Of a stretch of DNA of 64,000 nucleotides, positions 52,724-61,745 are shown in pieces. The DNA is taken from contig CP063163.1 in assembly GCA_014960805.1 (NCBI GenBank), positions 2,312,001-2,376,000 of the forward strand. Reading direction: 5' to 3'. The notes below the pieces were generated by a model, which saw only the letters and a program-made list of their open reading frames with translations, was not told the origin of the DNA and did no database searches. Position 1 is the first letter of the stretch; each line of letters opens with the position of its first letter. Origin of the DNA: Cytobacillus suaedae. GTDB lineage: Bacteria > Bacillota > Bacilli > Bacillales > Bacillaceae_L. The position numbers and the translations under genes were made by a program.

Positions 52724-52799
52724 ATCTTTTCACCTCATAATTTTTTTGGTTTACATTTATGAGACGGTTGTATTACCAAATTGTTACATGTTTTCTATA

Positions 52800-52850
52800 A
52801 AAAAATCCCAAAAAAATAAGGGTGAAATCATATTTCAATGATTTTCACCC
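52800..52850 (-). terminator. Terminator of the gene at 52859
   Basis: GGGTGAAATCAT (52820-52831) pairs with ATGATTTTCACCC (52838-52850) with one bulge. On the minus strand a T-rich tract follows. Confidence 0.75.
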
Positions 52851-52858
52851 ACTCAATC

Positions 52859-53434
52859 CTATTTCTCTTCCAATGTCGTAACTAATTTAAAAAGCAGTTG
52901 GTGTATCATTAAGTAAGACTCACCAATGGTTAATTCATCTGAAAAACCCTTAACATAATCAAGTGAGAAATTGATATCCCATATACCTTCATCACCATTA
53001 AACATCGCTGCATATTTAAGAGATTCACCCTCAAGCTCCTTTTCAAGAAAAGACTTGATTGCTGGTCCGACATTTTTCTTTTGCTTTAACCCTATCATAA
53101 CCCCGTAGGTCTTAAACAGATCATCTAGTTCTAATGAAACTGCATCTACACCTAAAGCCTCAAACCATTTGGACTCAACATAGATATATTCATCTTTGTG
53201 CTTTTTAAAATAGCTTAAGGGTTGACGAAAAAATTCAACATCAGCTTCAGCTATAATTTCCTCTGTCTCTTTATGACTCCTAACAATATAGGCATCTGAA
53301 AAACGAGATGCAAGTTCGATGTCTCCAACCTTAACATTTTCTAAGGATACGCCCTGTTTCTCTGCATACTCTTTTTCAAGCTCCGTTAAATCAGCTTTCT
53401 CTAATACCATCTCTTCTAAAAATGCTTTTACCAT
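52859..53434 (-). CDS. Conserved uncharacterised protein
   Basis: A 191-residue soluble acidic protein. It begins MVKAFLEEMVLEKADLTELE and contains DIELASRFSDAYIVRSHKET and EGIWDINFSLDYVKGFSDEL. No membrane segment, cysteine or motif known to me. TAGGAGG precedes ATG 53434. It is probably monocistronic, with a terminator after it. Confidence 0.7.
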   Translation of the reverse strand: MVKAFLEEMVLEKADLTELEKEYAEKQGVSLENVKVGDIELASRFSDAYIVRSHKETEEIIAEADVEFFRQPLSYFKKHKDEYIYVESKWFEALGVDAVSLELDDLFKTYGVMIGLKQKKNVGPAIKSFLEKELEGESLKYAAMFNGDEGIWDINFSLDYVKGFSDELTIGESYLMIHQLLFKLVTTLEEK

Positions 53435-53502
53435 TCACTTTTCCTCCTAATACCAACTCATACATACAGTATTCCCAAATCAACCCATCCATTTGCAACA
53501 AA

Positions 53503-54258
53503 TTATAACGCTACCTCAATAGAAACAGGACAGTGATCACTTCCCATGATTTCACAGTGAATCTGCGAATCTTTTAACACAGTCGCCAAGCGTTCAGACA
53601 TAATAAAATAATCAATTCTCCATCCGATATTACGCTCCCTGACCTTATTCATATATGACCACCATGTATAGGAATCTGTTTGGTCAGGATATAAATGTCT
53701 AAAAGAGTCAATGAATCCAGCACTTAGTAGATTGCTCATTTCCCCGCGCTCTTCATCTGTAAACCCTGAGTTTCCTTTATTCGGCTTTGGATTTTTTAAA
53801 TCAATTTCCTGGTGAGCAACATTTAAATCTCCACATAAAATGACAGGCTTGTCCTTATCTAGCTCGATTAAATAGTTTCGCAGACTTACTTCCCATTCTA
53901 ATCTCACTGGTAACCTTGCTAGATCTCGTTGGGAGTTTGGTGTATAAACATTTACTAAGTAGAAGTCCTTAAATTCTAGTGTGATAATTCTTCCTTCAGA
54001 TTCCGAATCATTCGTTCCGACACCATATGAACAAGATAAAGGCTTTTCTTTCGTAAAAATAGCTGTACCAGAGTAGCCTTTCTTTTCCGCATAGTTCCAA
54101 TATTGATGATAACCTTCTAAGTCAAGGTTGATTTGTCCTTCTTGTAATTTTGTTTCTTGTAAACAGAAAATATCTGCTTCAACTGAGTGAAAGTAGTCTA
54201 GAAACCCTTTCCCAACGCACGCTCTTATCCCATTTACATTCCATGATACCATTTTCAT
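53503..54258 (-). CDS. exoA: Exodeoxyribonuclease III / AP endonuclease
   Basis: A 251-residue xth-family nuclease. Catalytic elements visible are MVSWNVNGIRA, IFCLQETKLQ, YTPNSQ, LCGDLNVAH, GFTDEER and the C-terminal GSDHCPV. It cleaves abasic sites in base-excision repair. Length matches B. subtilis ExoA. AAGGAG precedes the ATG. Confidence 0.95.
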   Translation of the reverse strand: MKMVSWNVNGIRACVGKGFLDYFHSVEADIFCLQETKLQEGQINLDLEGYHQYWNYAEKKGYSGTAIFTKEKPLSCSYGVGTNDSESEGRIITLEFKDFYLVNVYTPNSQRDLARLPVRLEWEVSLRNYLIELDKDKPVILCGDLNVAHQEIDLKNPKPNKGNSGFTDEERGEMSNLLSAGFIDSFRHLYPDQTDSYTWWSYMNKVRERNIGWRIDYFIMSERLATVLKDSQIHCEIMGSDHCPVSIEVAL

Positions 54259-54338
54259 GTCATTCTTCTCCTTACTATAAAAACAAGTGTGCTGAATTAA
54301 TCTGTTACTCTATCATATCTTATTATCTTGGAAAATAA

Positions 54339-54368
54339 AAAAAGTTATGCTTTTCTACATAACTTTTT
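54339..54368. terminator. Terminator of the des operon
   Basis: AAAAAGTTATG pairs with CATAACTTTTT over an eight-base loop, A/T-rich on both sides. Confidence 0.8.
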
Positions 54369-54379
54369 AACAACTCACC

Positions 54380-54979
54380 CTATTTAAACCAGCCTTTTTC
54401 CTTGGATTGAGTAATGGCTTCAATCCGATTTTTAACTTCCAGCTTTTCTAAAATAGCAGATATATAGTTTCTAACCGTTCCTGTTTTGATTCTAAGTTCC
54501 TCTGCAATTTCCTGAGTGTTTTTTCCATCAGCAACTAACTCAAGTACTTCTTTCTCACGCTCTGTTAGTGGGTTCTCCTCACTATAGACATCATCCATCA
54601 GTTCTGGAGCATAAATTCTCTTACCTGCAAGACAAAAGCGAATCGAGCTTGCTAATTCCTCACTCGGACTATCCTTTAGTAGATAGCCACTTACTCCTGC
54701 TTTTAATGCACGTTGAAAATAACCCGTACGCGCAAAGGTTGTTAATATAATCAGCTTACAATCAAATCCTTTTAACTCTTCTGCAGCCTCAAGACCAGTT
54801 TTTTCAGGCATTTCAATATCCATGATGCATACATCTGGTTGAAGTTTACGAACGAGATCGATAGCCTCTTGACCATTACTTGCCTTTCCGACGACTTCCA
54901 TATCATCTTCTAAGTTAAGTAAAGACCCTAAAGCTCCTAACATCATTCGCTGATCTTCAGCTATGACAATCCTTATCAT
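54380..54979 (-). CDS. desR: Response regulator DesR
   Basis: A 199-residue NarL-type response regulator. The phospho-acceptor Asp lies in PDVCIMDIEMPEKTG, and the C-terminal LuxR-type HTH reads LTEREKEVLELVADGKNTQE then TVRNYISAILEKLEVKNR. It follows desK by two bases. By homology it activates des at low temperature when phosphorylated by DesK. Confidence 0.92.
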   Translation of the reverse strand: MIRIVIAEDQRMMLGALGSLLNLEDDMEVVGKASNGQEAIDLVRKLQPDVCIMDIEMPEKTGLEAAEELKGFDCKLIILTTFARTGYFQRALKAGVSGYLLKDSPSEELASSIRFCLAGKRIYAPELMDDVYSEENPLTEREKEVLELVADGKNTQEIAEELRIKTGTVRNYISAILEKLEVKNRIEAITQSKEKGWFK

Positions 54980-54981
54980 CT

Positions 54982-56112
54982 CTAGTCCCTCCTATCAGGC
55001 TGCTTTACTACATTTGGTATTTTCATAATTACCGTTGTTCCTTGGTCTGATGTAAGTTCCAAACTACCATTTACAAACTCAAGGCGTTCTTCTATCCCCT
55101 GAAGACCGCTGCCTTTTCCAAGGTCTGTCTCTTTCACAATCCCGATTCCGTTATCCTGAATTGTGACAGAGACCGCATCCCATGTTTGATCTATCGTGAT
55201 ACGACAAACTGTGGCTTTACTATGCCTAACCACATTGGTCACGGCTTCCTTCATACACATACTTAAAATATTTTCGATAAACAACGATACATTCGCAAGG
55301 TTAACATCATCCTCACAAACAAATTCAATTTCAGCAGCCTTTAATAACTGCCTCACACGGATAAGTTCTTCCTTTAGACGTATTCCGCGCATTTGAGAAA
55401 CCATTTTTCTAACTTCATTTAGAGCCGTTCTCGCTGTTTGTTGAACGTCCTTAAGCTCATTACGAGCCTGTTCGGGATCTTTACTTATCAATTTACGTGC
55501 CAAATCACTTTTTAGACCGATAAGAGAAAGCTTTTGACCTAGCGTATCATGAAGGTCTCTTGCAATTCGTTGACGCTCCTCTTGCTTTACCAACTCAGCA
55601 ATTCTCTTATTCGCATCCTCTAGTTTCCCTTCGAGTATATCTTGTTTTTTTCGATTGTGTATTGTAAATGGCAAGAGAATTACCGCTATCCACATGATAA
55701 TAATAAACGGAATTTGCTTAAGAAACATCTCTTCCTGCATGACAAAATTATAGTTAATGGAAATCGTCGTACTGACAAGATGAATAATATATAAGGTTAA
55801 AAAGGCAATTCGATTTTTAATATTTCCATTATAGTAAGCGATATAAAAAGCAAAATACACAAATTGAAAAATGATAGTCATGGTTATTGATATTGCAATT
55901 AGGATACAGGTCCATAAATATACCGGCCACTTTTTAGATATAAAAGCAAGACGATAGGCTATAAAAAAGGAAATCGTTAAAAGGATCCCAATTACAATTT
56001 CAATTGTCGAAGAGGATTGGAAAATAAAATAAAACGGCAATATACTAAAAACACTCCAAATATAGGGGGAAATCCCCCAGTTCTTTTGGAATAACGCAAT
56101 TTTTTTCCTCAT
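54982..56112 (-). CDS. desK: Thermosensor histidine kinase DesK
   Basis: A 376-residue kinase with four to five N-terminal membrane segments (to about residue 155), a coiled-coil linker, a HisKA_3 phospho-acceptor in RIARDLHDTLGQKLSLIGLK (His near 188) and a HATPase with DNGIGIVKETDLGKGSGLQG. It senses membrane thickness and lipid order and controls DesR. Order des-desK-desR is as in B. subtilis. Confidence 0.93.
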   Translation of the reverse strand: MRKKIALFQKNWGISPYIWSVFSILPFYFIFQSSSTIEIVIGILLTISFFIAYRLAFISKKWPVYLWTCILIAISITMTIIFQFVYFAFYIAYYNGNIKNRIAFLTLYIIHLVSTTISINYNFVMQEEMFLKQIPFIIIMWIAVILLPFTIHNRKKQDILEGKLEDANKRIAELVKQEERQRIARDLHDTLGQKLSLIGLKSDLARKLISKDPEQARNELKDVQQTARTALNEVRKMVSQMRGIRLKEELIRVRQLLKAAEIEFVCEDDVNLANVSLFIENILSMCMKEAVTNVVRHSKATVCRITIDQTWDAVSVTIQDNGIGIVKETDLGKGSGLQGIEERLEFVNGSLELTSDQGTTVIMKIPNVVKQPDRRD

Positions 56113-56138
56113 TTTTACCTCTTTTTAAAAAGTATTTA

Positions 56139-56174
56139 CATGCAATCATATCACAATTGGAAAAGATTGCATGT
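56139..56174 (-). other. Hairpin between des and desK
   Basis: ACATGCAATC (56139-56148) pairs exactly with GATTGCATGT (56165-56174) over a 16-base loop. On the minus strand it is followed by AAATACTTTTTAAAAAG, so it may attenuate desK relative to des. Confidence 0.5.
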
Positions 56175-56182
56175 AATTCGTA

Positions 56183-57214
56183 TTATTCTTCAACAATTAC
56201 GCGATTTTTCTTAACAATAGCTAGCTTTTCTTTAATATCTTTATAACCAACAAAGACTTTTTGGTCTTCATCCCATAATCTAAACTTCAGGGATTGAAAA
56301 CTCGTTTTTAAGGTAATTGTCGGTACATTTTGTAATGGTTCACTATGTTTATGTGCCTCTTCTAGTTTGTAGTTAGGAATTCTTGGGCTTAAATGGTGAA
56401 CATGGTGATACCCAATATTACCAGTTAACCATTGAAGTAATTTTGGTAGCTTATAAAATGAACTTCCTTCAACAGCAGCTCTTACATATTCCCAATGCGC
56501 ATCCTCTTCAAAATAGGAATCCTCAAACGTATGTTGTACATAAAACAACCAAACCCCTGCAATTCCAGATATTAAAAAGATTGTACCTTGCACTAACAAG
56601 AATGACTGCCATCCAATTGCCCAACACATTAAGGCAATAATAGCAAAAATTGAAGTATTGGTAATGTACACATTAACGCGTTCTTTCCATCTTGCATTTC
56701 TACGGTTAAATCTGTTTTCAATAAGAAACACATAAATTGGACCTATTATAAACATAACAAGAGGATTTCGGTACAGTCGATATGCAATTCGTTTCCAGAT
56801 AGATGCTTCAATATATTCATCCACTGTTAATACCCAAATGTCACCTGTCCCGCGCTTGTCTAGGTTAGAGCTAGTTGCATGGTGAACCGAGTGAGTATGA
56901 GCCCATTGACTATACGGGAACATTGTTAAAATACCAGTTATGGTTCCTACAATTTTATTTGCTGTACGGTTTTTAAAGAAGGAATGGTGGCAGCAATCAT
57001 GAAAAATAATGAATGTTCTCACTAAAAATCCTGCTGCAAAAACACTGATGATTAACGTTACTATATAGGAAATCGAAAGGCTCATATAAGCCAAAAACCA
57101 TAGCGCAAAAAAAGGTACAAGAGTATTTATCATCTGTACTATACTGTCTTTCGTGCTAGATTTCTCAAAAGGTGCCATCTGTTTTCTAAGCGTTTTGTGA
57201 TTTTGGTTTGTCAT
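56183..57214 (-). CDS. des: Acyl-lipid fatty acid desaturase Des
   Basis: A 343-residue membrane di-iron desaturase. The three His boxes are FHDCCHHS (about residue 92), HTHSVHHA (about 127) and HHVHHL (about 286), with several membrane segments between. It introduces a cis double bond (delta-5 in B. subtilis) in membrane phospholipid acyl chains upon cooling. It is first in the des-desK-desR operon. Confidence 0.95.
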   Translation of the reverse strand: MTNQNHKTLRKQMAPFEKSSTKDSIVQMINTLVPFFALWFLAYMSLSISYIVTLIISVFAAGFLVRTFIIFHDCCHHSFFKNRTANKIVGTITGILTMFPYSQWAHTHSVHHATSSNLDKRGTGDIWVLTVDEYIEASIWKRIAYRLYRNPLVMFIIGPIYVFLIENRFNRRNARWKERVNVYITNTSIFAIIALMCWAIGWQSFLLVQGTIFLISGIAGVWLFYVQHTFEDSYFEEDAHWEYVRAAVEGSSFYKLPKLLQWLTGNIGYHHVHHLSPRIPNYKLEEAHKHSEPLQNVPTITLKTSFQSLKFRLWDEDQKVFVGYKDIKEKLAIVKKNRVIVEE

Positions 57215-57275
57215 CTCATTTTCCTTCCATTACGTTATTTTCTCATACTATACTTTAACTAGAAGAAACATGGTA

Positions 57276-57314
57276 GACATAGATGTCATACACAAAACAT
57301 GATAAATGTCATGT
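57276..57314. promoter_or_regulatory. Inverted repeats upstream of des (possible DesR sites)
   Basis: GACATAGATGTC (57276-57287) is palindromic, and ACATGA-TAAATG-TCATGT (57297-57314) is a perfect 6-bp inverted repeat. Both share ATGTCAT. They lie 60-100 bp upstream of des, where DesR would bind. Assignment is by position. Confidence 0.45.
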
Positions 57315-57325
57315 ATGTGCTAGAA

Positions 57326-57565
57326 TTACTCTTTTGCTAGCTCTATTAATTGCTTTAATTCATTTGTAAATCCTTTAACGGCGCGATTTTCTAATACCGT
57401 GACAGGCACTCCCATAAATCCTAACTTTTCAACTTCTTTTTGAAAATTAGGGTTCTTAGAAAGATCTCTCACCTCAACTGGTACTCCCTCCTCTGCAAGT
57501 ACTTTTTTTACCATTGTGCATTCGATACAATCGTTTGTAGTATAGACAATTACTTTTTTAATCAT
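57326..57565 (-). CDS. Glutaredoxin-family protein
   Basis: A 79-residue thioredoxin-fold protein. The redox motif is CIEC in VYTTNDCIECTMVKK, with the cis-Pro in GVPVTVLEN. ATG 57565 has GGAGG upstream; the longer frame to 57628 has none. It resembles NrdH/YruB-like reductants and probably reduces a disulfide with an unknown partner. Confidence 0.88.
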   Translation of the reverse strand: MIKKVIVYTTNDCIECTMVKKVLAEEGVPVEVRDLSKNPNFQKEVEKLGFMGVPVTVLENRAVKGFTNELKQLIELAKE

Positions 57566-57694
57566 GAAAATTCCTCCATATTTTTTAAGATAAATAAAAA
57601 TTTGTAATATTATATAAATTTTTGTCAATTTCTGCTATGATTGTAATGGAAATATGAACAGGAAACACTATGATTTATATAGGAGTGTAAAGGT

Positions 57695-58954
57695 ATGTTT
57701 AGCCAAGAGGTAAAAGAAAAAATTAAGAAAAACTCCTACAATCTCTTTCTTTTATTTATACATTTAACTTTTATAATTTTAAATTTCTATCTCATTCTAA
57801 AAGAAGACACGCTTAGTAACTTAAATTATATCTTTTTACTCTCTTACTTGTTAATATTATTTACTAGCCTATATTTATCATTTTCCTACTATCGATCAAA
57901 AAGAGAAATTAAAAGACGTATTGAAAGTGAAGAGCGTTATAAACAGTTAATAGATAACCATCCGGATGGTATAGTCATTCATGAAAAAGGTGTCATATTG
58001 TATGTAAATCCAATTGCATTAAGTTACACAGGTTATGAAGAACATGAAGTGATAGGCAGAAGCCTATTAGAATTTGCTCATGCCTCACAACATGAAAAAA
58101 TAAAACTAAGAGAACAAAAAATTTATACTTCTCCAGAGGAAATAAGCTTAGATTTAAGTGAATATGAGCTAATTTCAAAGGATGGCACTTCTACTTTTGT
58201 TGAATCAAAAGCGATTGTTTGTCAATTCAATAATAAGCGGTGTGTTCAGCTTGTCTTACGTAATATTAATGACCGAAGAAAGCAAGAAGAGCTATTAAAA
58301 GCTTCCGAAAAACTAGCCGTTGTTGGACAAATTGCGGCTGGCATTGCTCACGAAATTAGGAACCCTCTTACAAGTATAAAGGGATTTATACAGATGATGG
58401 GTGAAGATTCAAAGAATGAACACTATTATGATGTTCTTATGTCTGAAATAGATCGAATCAATCAGGTCACAAATGACTTCCTTATTCTAGCGAAGCCACA
58501 AGCTCAGAACTTCAAGGTCCACCCAGTAAATCATATTGTTAGTGAAGTGATTCTCCTTATGCAACCTGAAGCACTGCTTCATGATGTGGAGTTTACATAT
58601 CTCCCTTATGATGAAGAGCTTCAATTATTATGTGATCGAAATGAGCTTAAACAAGTCTTCATCAATATTATTAAAAATTCAATAGAAGCAATGCCATTAG
58701 GTGGATTTATTACAATACATACTTTTCCGATAGAAAACAAAGTTCAAATTGAGATTACAGATTCAGGTATTGGTATTCCTAAAGAACGAATTGTAAATAT
58801 TGGACAACCTTTTTATACATTAAAGGAAAAAGGAACTGGTTTAGGCCTGATGACCACGATAAAAATTATAGAAAAGCATCACGGTACCTTCCAGTTGCAA
58901 AGTGAAGAAGGAAAAGGGACCACGGTTACAATAGACTTTCCACTTATTCATTAA
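57695..58954 (+). CDS. PAS-domain sensor histidine kinase (sporulation-kinase type)
   Basis: A 419-residue kinase. Two N-terminal membrane segments (about 16-37 and 47-67) are followed by a PAS domain (about 85-200, RYKQLIDNHPDGIVIHEKG). Then come HisKA with AAGIAHEIRNPLTSIKGFIQ (His near 223) and HATPase with NIIKNSIEAMP and KGTGLGLMTT. The layout resembles KinB/KinE-type kinases feeding the Spo0 phosphorelay. No response regulator gene is adjacent, which fits an orphan kinase. Confidence 0.88.
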   Translation: MFSQEVKEKIKKNSYNLFLLFIHLTFIILNFYLILKEDTLSNLNYIFLLSYLLILFTSLYLSFSYYRSKREIKRRIESEERYKQLIDNHPDGIVIHEKGVILYVNPIALSYTGYEEHEVIGRSLLEFAHASQHEKIKLREQKIYTSPEEISLDLSEYELISKDGTSTFVESKAIVCQFNNKRCVQLVLRNINDRRKQEELLKASEKLAVVGQIAAGIAHEIRNPLTSIKGFIQMMGEDSKNEHYYDVLMSEIDRINQVTNDFLILAKPQAQNFKVHPVNHIVSEVILLMQPEALLHDVEFTYLPYDEELQLLCDRNELKQVFINIIKNSIEAMPLGGFITIHTFPIENKVQIEITDSGIGIPKERIVNIGQPFYTLKEKGTGLGLMTTIKIIEKHHGTFQLQSEEGKGTTVTIDFPLIH

Positions 58955-58955
58955 C

Positions 58956-58990
58956 AAAGGGAAGCAGCATTTAGCTGCTCCCCTTTTTGT
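58956..58990. terminator. Terminator between kinase and repeat-protein genes
   Basis: AAAGGGAAGCAGC pairs with GCTGCTCCCCTTT (one mismatch) over a five-base loop, followed by T-rich sequence. Confidence 0.8.
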
Positions 58991-58995
58991 TCATA

Positions 58996-59520
58996 TTACC
59001 AAGGAAAACGCGGTCTGCGACGGTCGTCCATTCCTAATACATCGTCATCTCTTCTACGTTTGCGACGGTCATCCATTCCTAATACATCGTCATCTCTTCT
59101 ACATTTGTCGCGGTCGTCAATTCCTAGTACATCGTCATCTCTTCTACGTTTGTCGCGGTCGTCAATTCCTAGTACATCGTCATCTCTTCTACGTTTGCGA
59201 CGGTCGTCAATTCCTAGTACATCGTCATCTCTTCTACGTTTGCGACGGTCGTCAATTCCTAGTACATCGTCATCTCTTCTACGTTTGCGTCGGTCGTCAA
59301 TCCCTGGTACATCGTCATCTCTTCTACGTTTGCGTCGGTCGTCAATCCCTAGTACATCGTCATCTCTTCTACGTTTGCGTCGGTCGTCAATTCCTAGTAC
59401 ATCGTCATCTCTTCGGCGTTTACGGTCGTGTCTTCTATCATCAGCATCAAGGATAATTACTTCATTGGCATTGATAATAACACGATCAGCATCAATTCGT
59501 AATCTTCTTTTTTTATCCAA
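58996..59520 (-). CDS. Highly charged protein with nine 15-residue repeats
   Basis: A 174-residue protein starting at TTG 59520 with GGAGG seven bases upstream. The first 32 residues (LRIDADRVIINANEVIILDA) are a hydrophobic/charged lead. Nine consecutive 15-residue units follow, consensus RKRRRDDDVLGIDDR, and a tail RRPRFPW. Units alternate blocks of Arg and Asp. It resembles no enzyme. Arg/Lys-rich repeat proteins such as CotG occur in spore coats, so a spore-surface role is possible, but no homology is claimed. Confidence 0.65.
   Translation of the reverse strand: MDKKRRLRIDADRVIINANEVIILDADDRRHDRKRRRDDDVLGIDDRRKRRRDDDVLGIDDRRKRRRDDDVPGIDDRRKRRRDDDVLGIDDRRKRRRDDDVLGIDDRRKRRRDDDVLGIDDRDKRRRDDDVLGIDDRDKCRRDDDVLGMDDRRKRRRDDDVLGMDDRRRPRFPW
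59020..59424. repeat. Nine tandem 45-bp repeats inside the charged-repeat gene
   Basis: Nine in-frame 45-bp units with a few substitutions per copy. They show no frame-shifting indels, so the reading frame is kept. The opposite strand is also open across the whole array. Confidence 0.9.
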
Positions 59521-59644
59521 AGGTCTCCCTCCTTTTCCTGTAATTATTATTAGTTTATGAATTTGAAAAAGAAGCGTGTGGACGAGTGTGATAGGACAAA
59601 GGTCTATTTTATAACTGCATTGCTAATCTTTTTTACTTTAAACA

Positions 59645-59672
59645 GAAAAAACTGGACATCCAGTGCCCAGTT
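59645..59672 (-). terminator. Terminator of the cytochrome gene
   Basis: AACTGG (59650-59655) pairs with CCAGTT (59667-59672). On the minus strand TTTTTCTG follows. Confidence 0.65.
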
Positions 59673-59673
59673 A

Positions 59674-61584
59674 TTACTCAATCTCATATAGTGATAGTAA
59701 ATAATCCAACAATGCATCTTGTTCGCTTTTTGTAAAGCCAGTGGTTTCATCGACCCAAAATGAATGTCCCACTCCTTGTACATGGGTTTTTCTAAGGGCT
59801 TCTGAAGCTTTGTTCGCTTCTATAACTTTTGTACGAAGTCCCTTATCGACTAAGGCACGTAAACTATTTCTTGGTTCTGGTTTAATTTCATTCAATAAAG
59901 TACCTGCTAACCCTAATTCACCATACTTCCCAACAGCAACCCCACCTTCATGAAGATAAGGAGCCGTCCAATATAATCCGATTAAGCTTGGCACTTTATA
60001 TCCTCCTGGTGAATCACCATGGGCATACGACAGCTTTATTTGTTCCTGACCTATATGGTCTGTAGGAATATTATGAACTTCAGGATTTTCTGGCAATGGA
60101 ACAGGTGTATCCGGCGAATAAAGCTTTGATTTAGTAAATATTGACTCTGTTCGCTTAAATGCTTTTGCTCTTGATGATTCGGTCCCGATCTCTTTCACTG
60201 AAATGACTTTATTATTGGTTAATGTACTCCCGGCATGACAAGACATACAATTTGCTCTTTCAAATACCTCCCGACCCTTTACAACTGACTCCTCGGCAAA
60301 TTTAATTTTCGGTTTAGGAGGTTGAATGGTATTTTGCCAAGCTGAAACAGCATTATTTTGTTCATTGAATTTGAATCCTGGACTACTGACAATAACCCCT
60401 GAAGGAGAAACGACCGAAACTTTTGGGAATTCTGGTGTTTCTACAATTTGGTTAACACCAACTGTACCAGGATTCGGATCTATTTTACTTAAGAATTCTG
60501 AAGGCTTTTCTTCTAACGTTGGGTTATATCGAAATTTCGGATTAGCTGCTTTTTGTAAAATTGTACCAATATACACTTCTTTATCAATATCAAATAGTGC
60601 TTCACTAAGATCCATTTGCGTCAAAGTGTCAGCGTTTTGGGCATGGACATTATTACTAAATGTAGTCAAACCGTTAAAAGGCCCTGCAGCTGCGAAACCA
60701 CTCCATCCATAAGGGTGGTCACCTAATGTAAACGAATCTGGAATTTGAGTAGGGTTCGCTTCCAATTCATAGGTGGTATCAAAATTACCGGGTGGCCATG
60801 ATATAATTGTTTCATCAACAGCCTTTTCAAGTAGCTCAGGGTCCGGCAGAGCTTCTTCTTCACCTTTTGAGTTTGTCACTGTTCGATTAAGATCCGTTAT
60901 GTATTTCCTTAAGTTATCTACATTGGTATGTGTGAAAAAGCCAGTTGAGTTTGTACTCAGTGCTAAAAGTAAACCTGAATTTAAATCTGCGTTTGGCGCA
61001 CCTTCGATAATCTTTTTGGTATCAGGATCAAATGATGCATGACAGGCAGCACAGCTAATACCGACTCTAATCCGGCCATGAGATACACTAACTGGAAGTC
61101 CGAGTGGAACTAAAGATCCCTCAGCTACATCAATTCCCGTGTTAATTTTCTCTCCCTTTTTAAACGATTTGTCACCTATTGTTATATCACTATCTAGCTC
61201 AACTTGAAGATTGTTAGTGCCTTTTCCACCTAAAGCTAAAATTGCTTTCGTTACGTTTTTAATGGTGAATGGCCCATCAATCATCCCTACGATATCCGTT
61301 AAAAATACTTCATTCCCAAAGGTCTCTTCATAAAAAACCTCTCTACCCAGACTCAACATGTCTTGATCGATTTCTTGAATATCATCGTCTTCCGTAGGAT
61401 TATTATGAATTTGAAAGAGTCCTTTACGTCCATATGGGTCAAAACTTACCATTTGATTTGTTTGATACTCTCTCACCTTATTAAGAGGGGGTGTATAGCC
61501 AAATTGAAAGTCAGCTGCGAAAAAGCCAATTACAAGTATAGATACTATGCCGACAGCAAAAATCCACCATTTTCTCCTTTTCAT
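59674..61584 (-). CDS. Membrane-anchored di-haem c-type cytochrome
   Basis: A 636-residue protein with an N-terminal membrane anchor (WWIFAVGIVSILVIGFFAAD, about residues 6-25) and two haem c motifs, CAACH (near residue 180) and CMSCH (near 446). The C-terminal half, with PSLIGLYWTAPYLHEGG and ALLDYLLSLY, resembles di-haem cytochrome c peroxidase/MauG-type proteins. It faces outside the membrane. ATG 61584 has AGGTGG five bases upstream. It probably serves in electron transfer; the partner is unknown. Confidence 0.8.
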   Translation of the reverse strand: MKRRKWWIFAVGIVSILVIGFFAADFQFGYTPPLNKVREYQTNQMVSFDPYGRKGLFQIHNNPTEDDDIQEIDQDMLSLGREVFYEETFGNEVFLTDIVGMIDGPFTIKNVTKAILALGGKGTNNLQVELDSDITIGDKSFKKGEKINTGIDVAEGSLVPLGLPVSVSHGRIRVGISCAACHASFDPDTKKIIEGAPNADLNSGLLLALSTNSTGFFTHTNVDNLRKYITDLNRTVTNSKGEEEALPDPELLEKAVDETIISWPPGNFDTTYELEANPTQIPDSFTLGDHPYGWSGFAAAGPFNGLTTFSNNVHAQNADTLTQMDLSEALFDIDKEVYIGTILQKAANPKFRYNPTLEEKPSEFLSKIDPNPGTVGVNQIVETPEFPKVSVVSPSGVIVSSPGFKFNEQNNAVSAWQNTIQPPKPKIKFAEESVVKGREVFERANCMSCHAGSTLTNNKVISVKEIGTESSRAKAFKRTESIFTKSKLYSPDTPVPLPENPEVHNIPTDHIGQEQIKLSYAHGDSPGGYKVPSLIGLYWTAPYLHEGGVAVGKYGELGLAGTLLNEIKPEPRNSLRALVDKGLRTKVIEANKASEALRKTHVQGVGHSFWVDETTGFTKSEQDALLDYLLSLYEIE

Positions 61585-61697
61585 TTTATCCACCTGACCA
61601 CGTAGTTAAATTTGATAGTCTTAGTATCTGTTTCAATATGGTAAATATGCTAAGGAAATGGAGAGGTGGTATGGTGAGAAGTACTACTATAAATATA

Positions 61698-61732
61698 AAG
61701 AGCCTGGGGATATTAAGTATCCCCAAGCTCTT
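61698..61732 (-). terminator. Terminator of the homogentisate operon
   Basis: AAGAGC (61698-61703) pairs with GCTCTT (61727-61732), and GGGGATA (61706-61712) with TATCCCC (61718-61724). On the minus strand TATATTTATAG follows. Confidence 0.75.
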
Positions 61733-61745
61733 GTTTCGTTGAGAT

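Noticed and set aside
59060-59560. 166-codon plus-strand frame of Ser/Arg repeats over the charged-repeat gene
   Set aside because: It is the mirror of the 45-bp repeats and has no ribosome site of its own. The minus frame has GGAGG plus TTG and a distinct non-repeat N-terminus.
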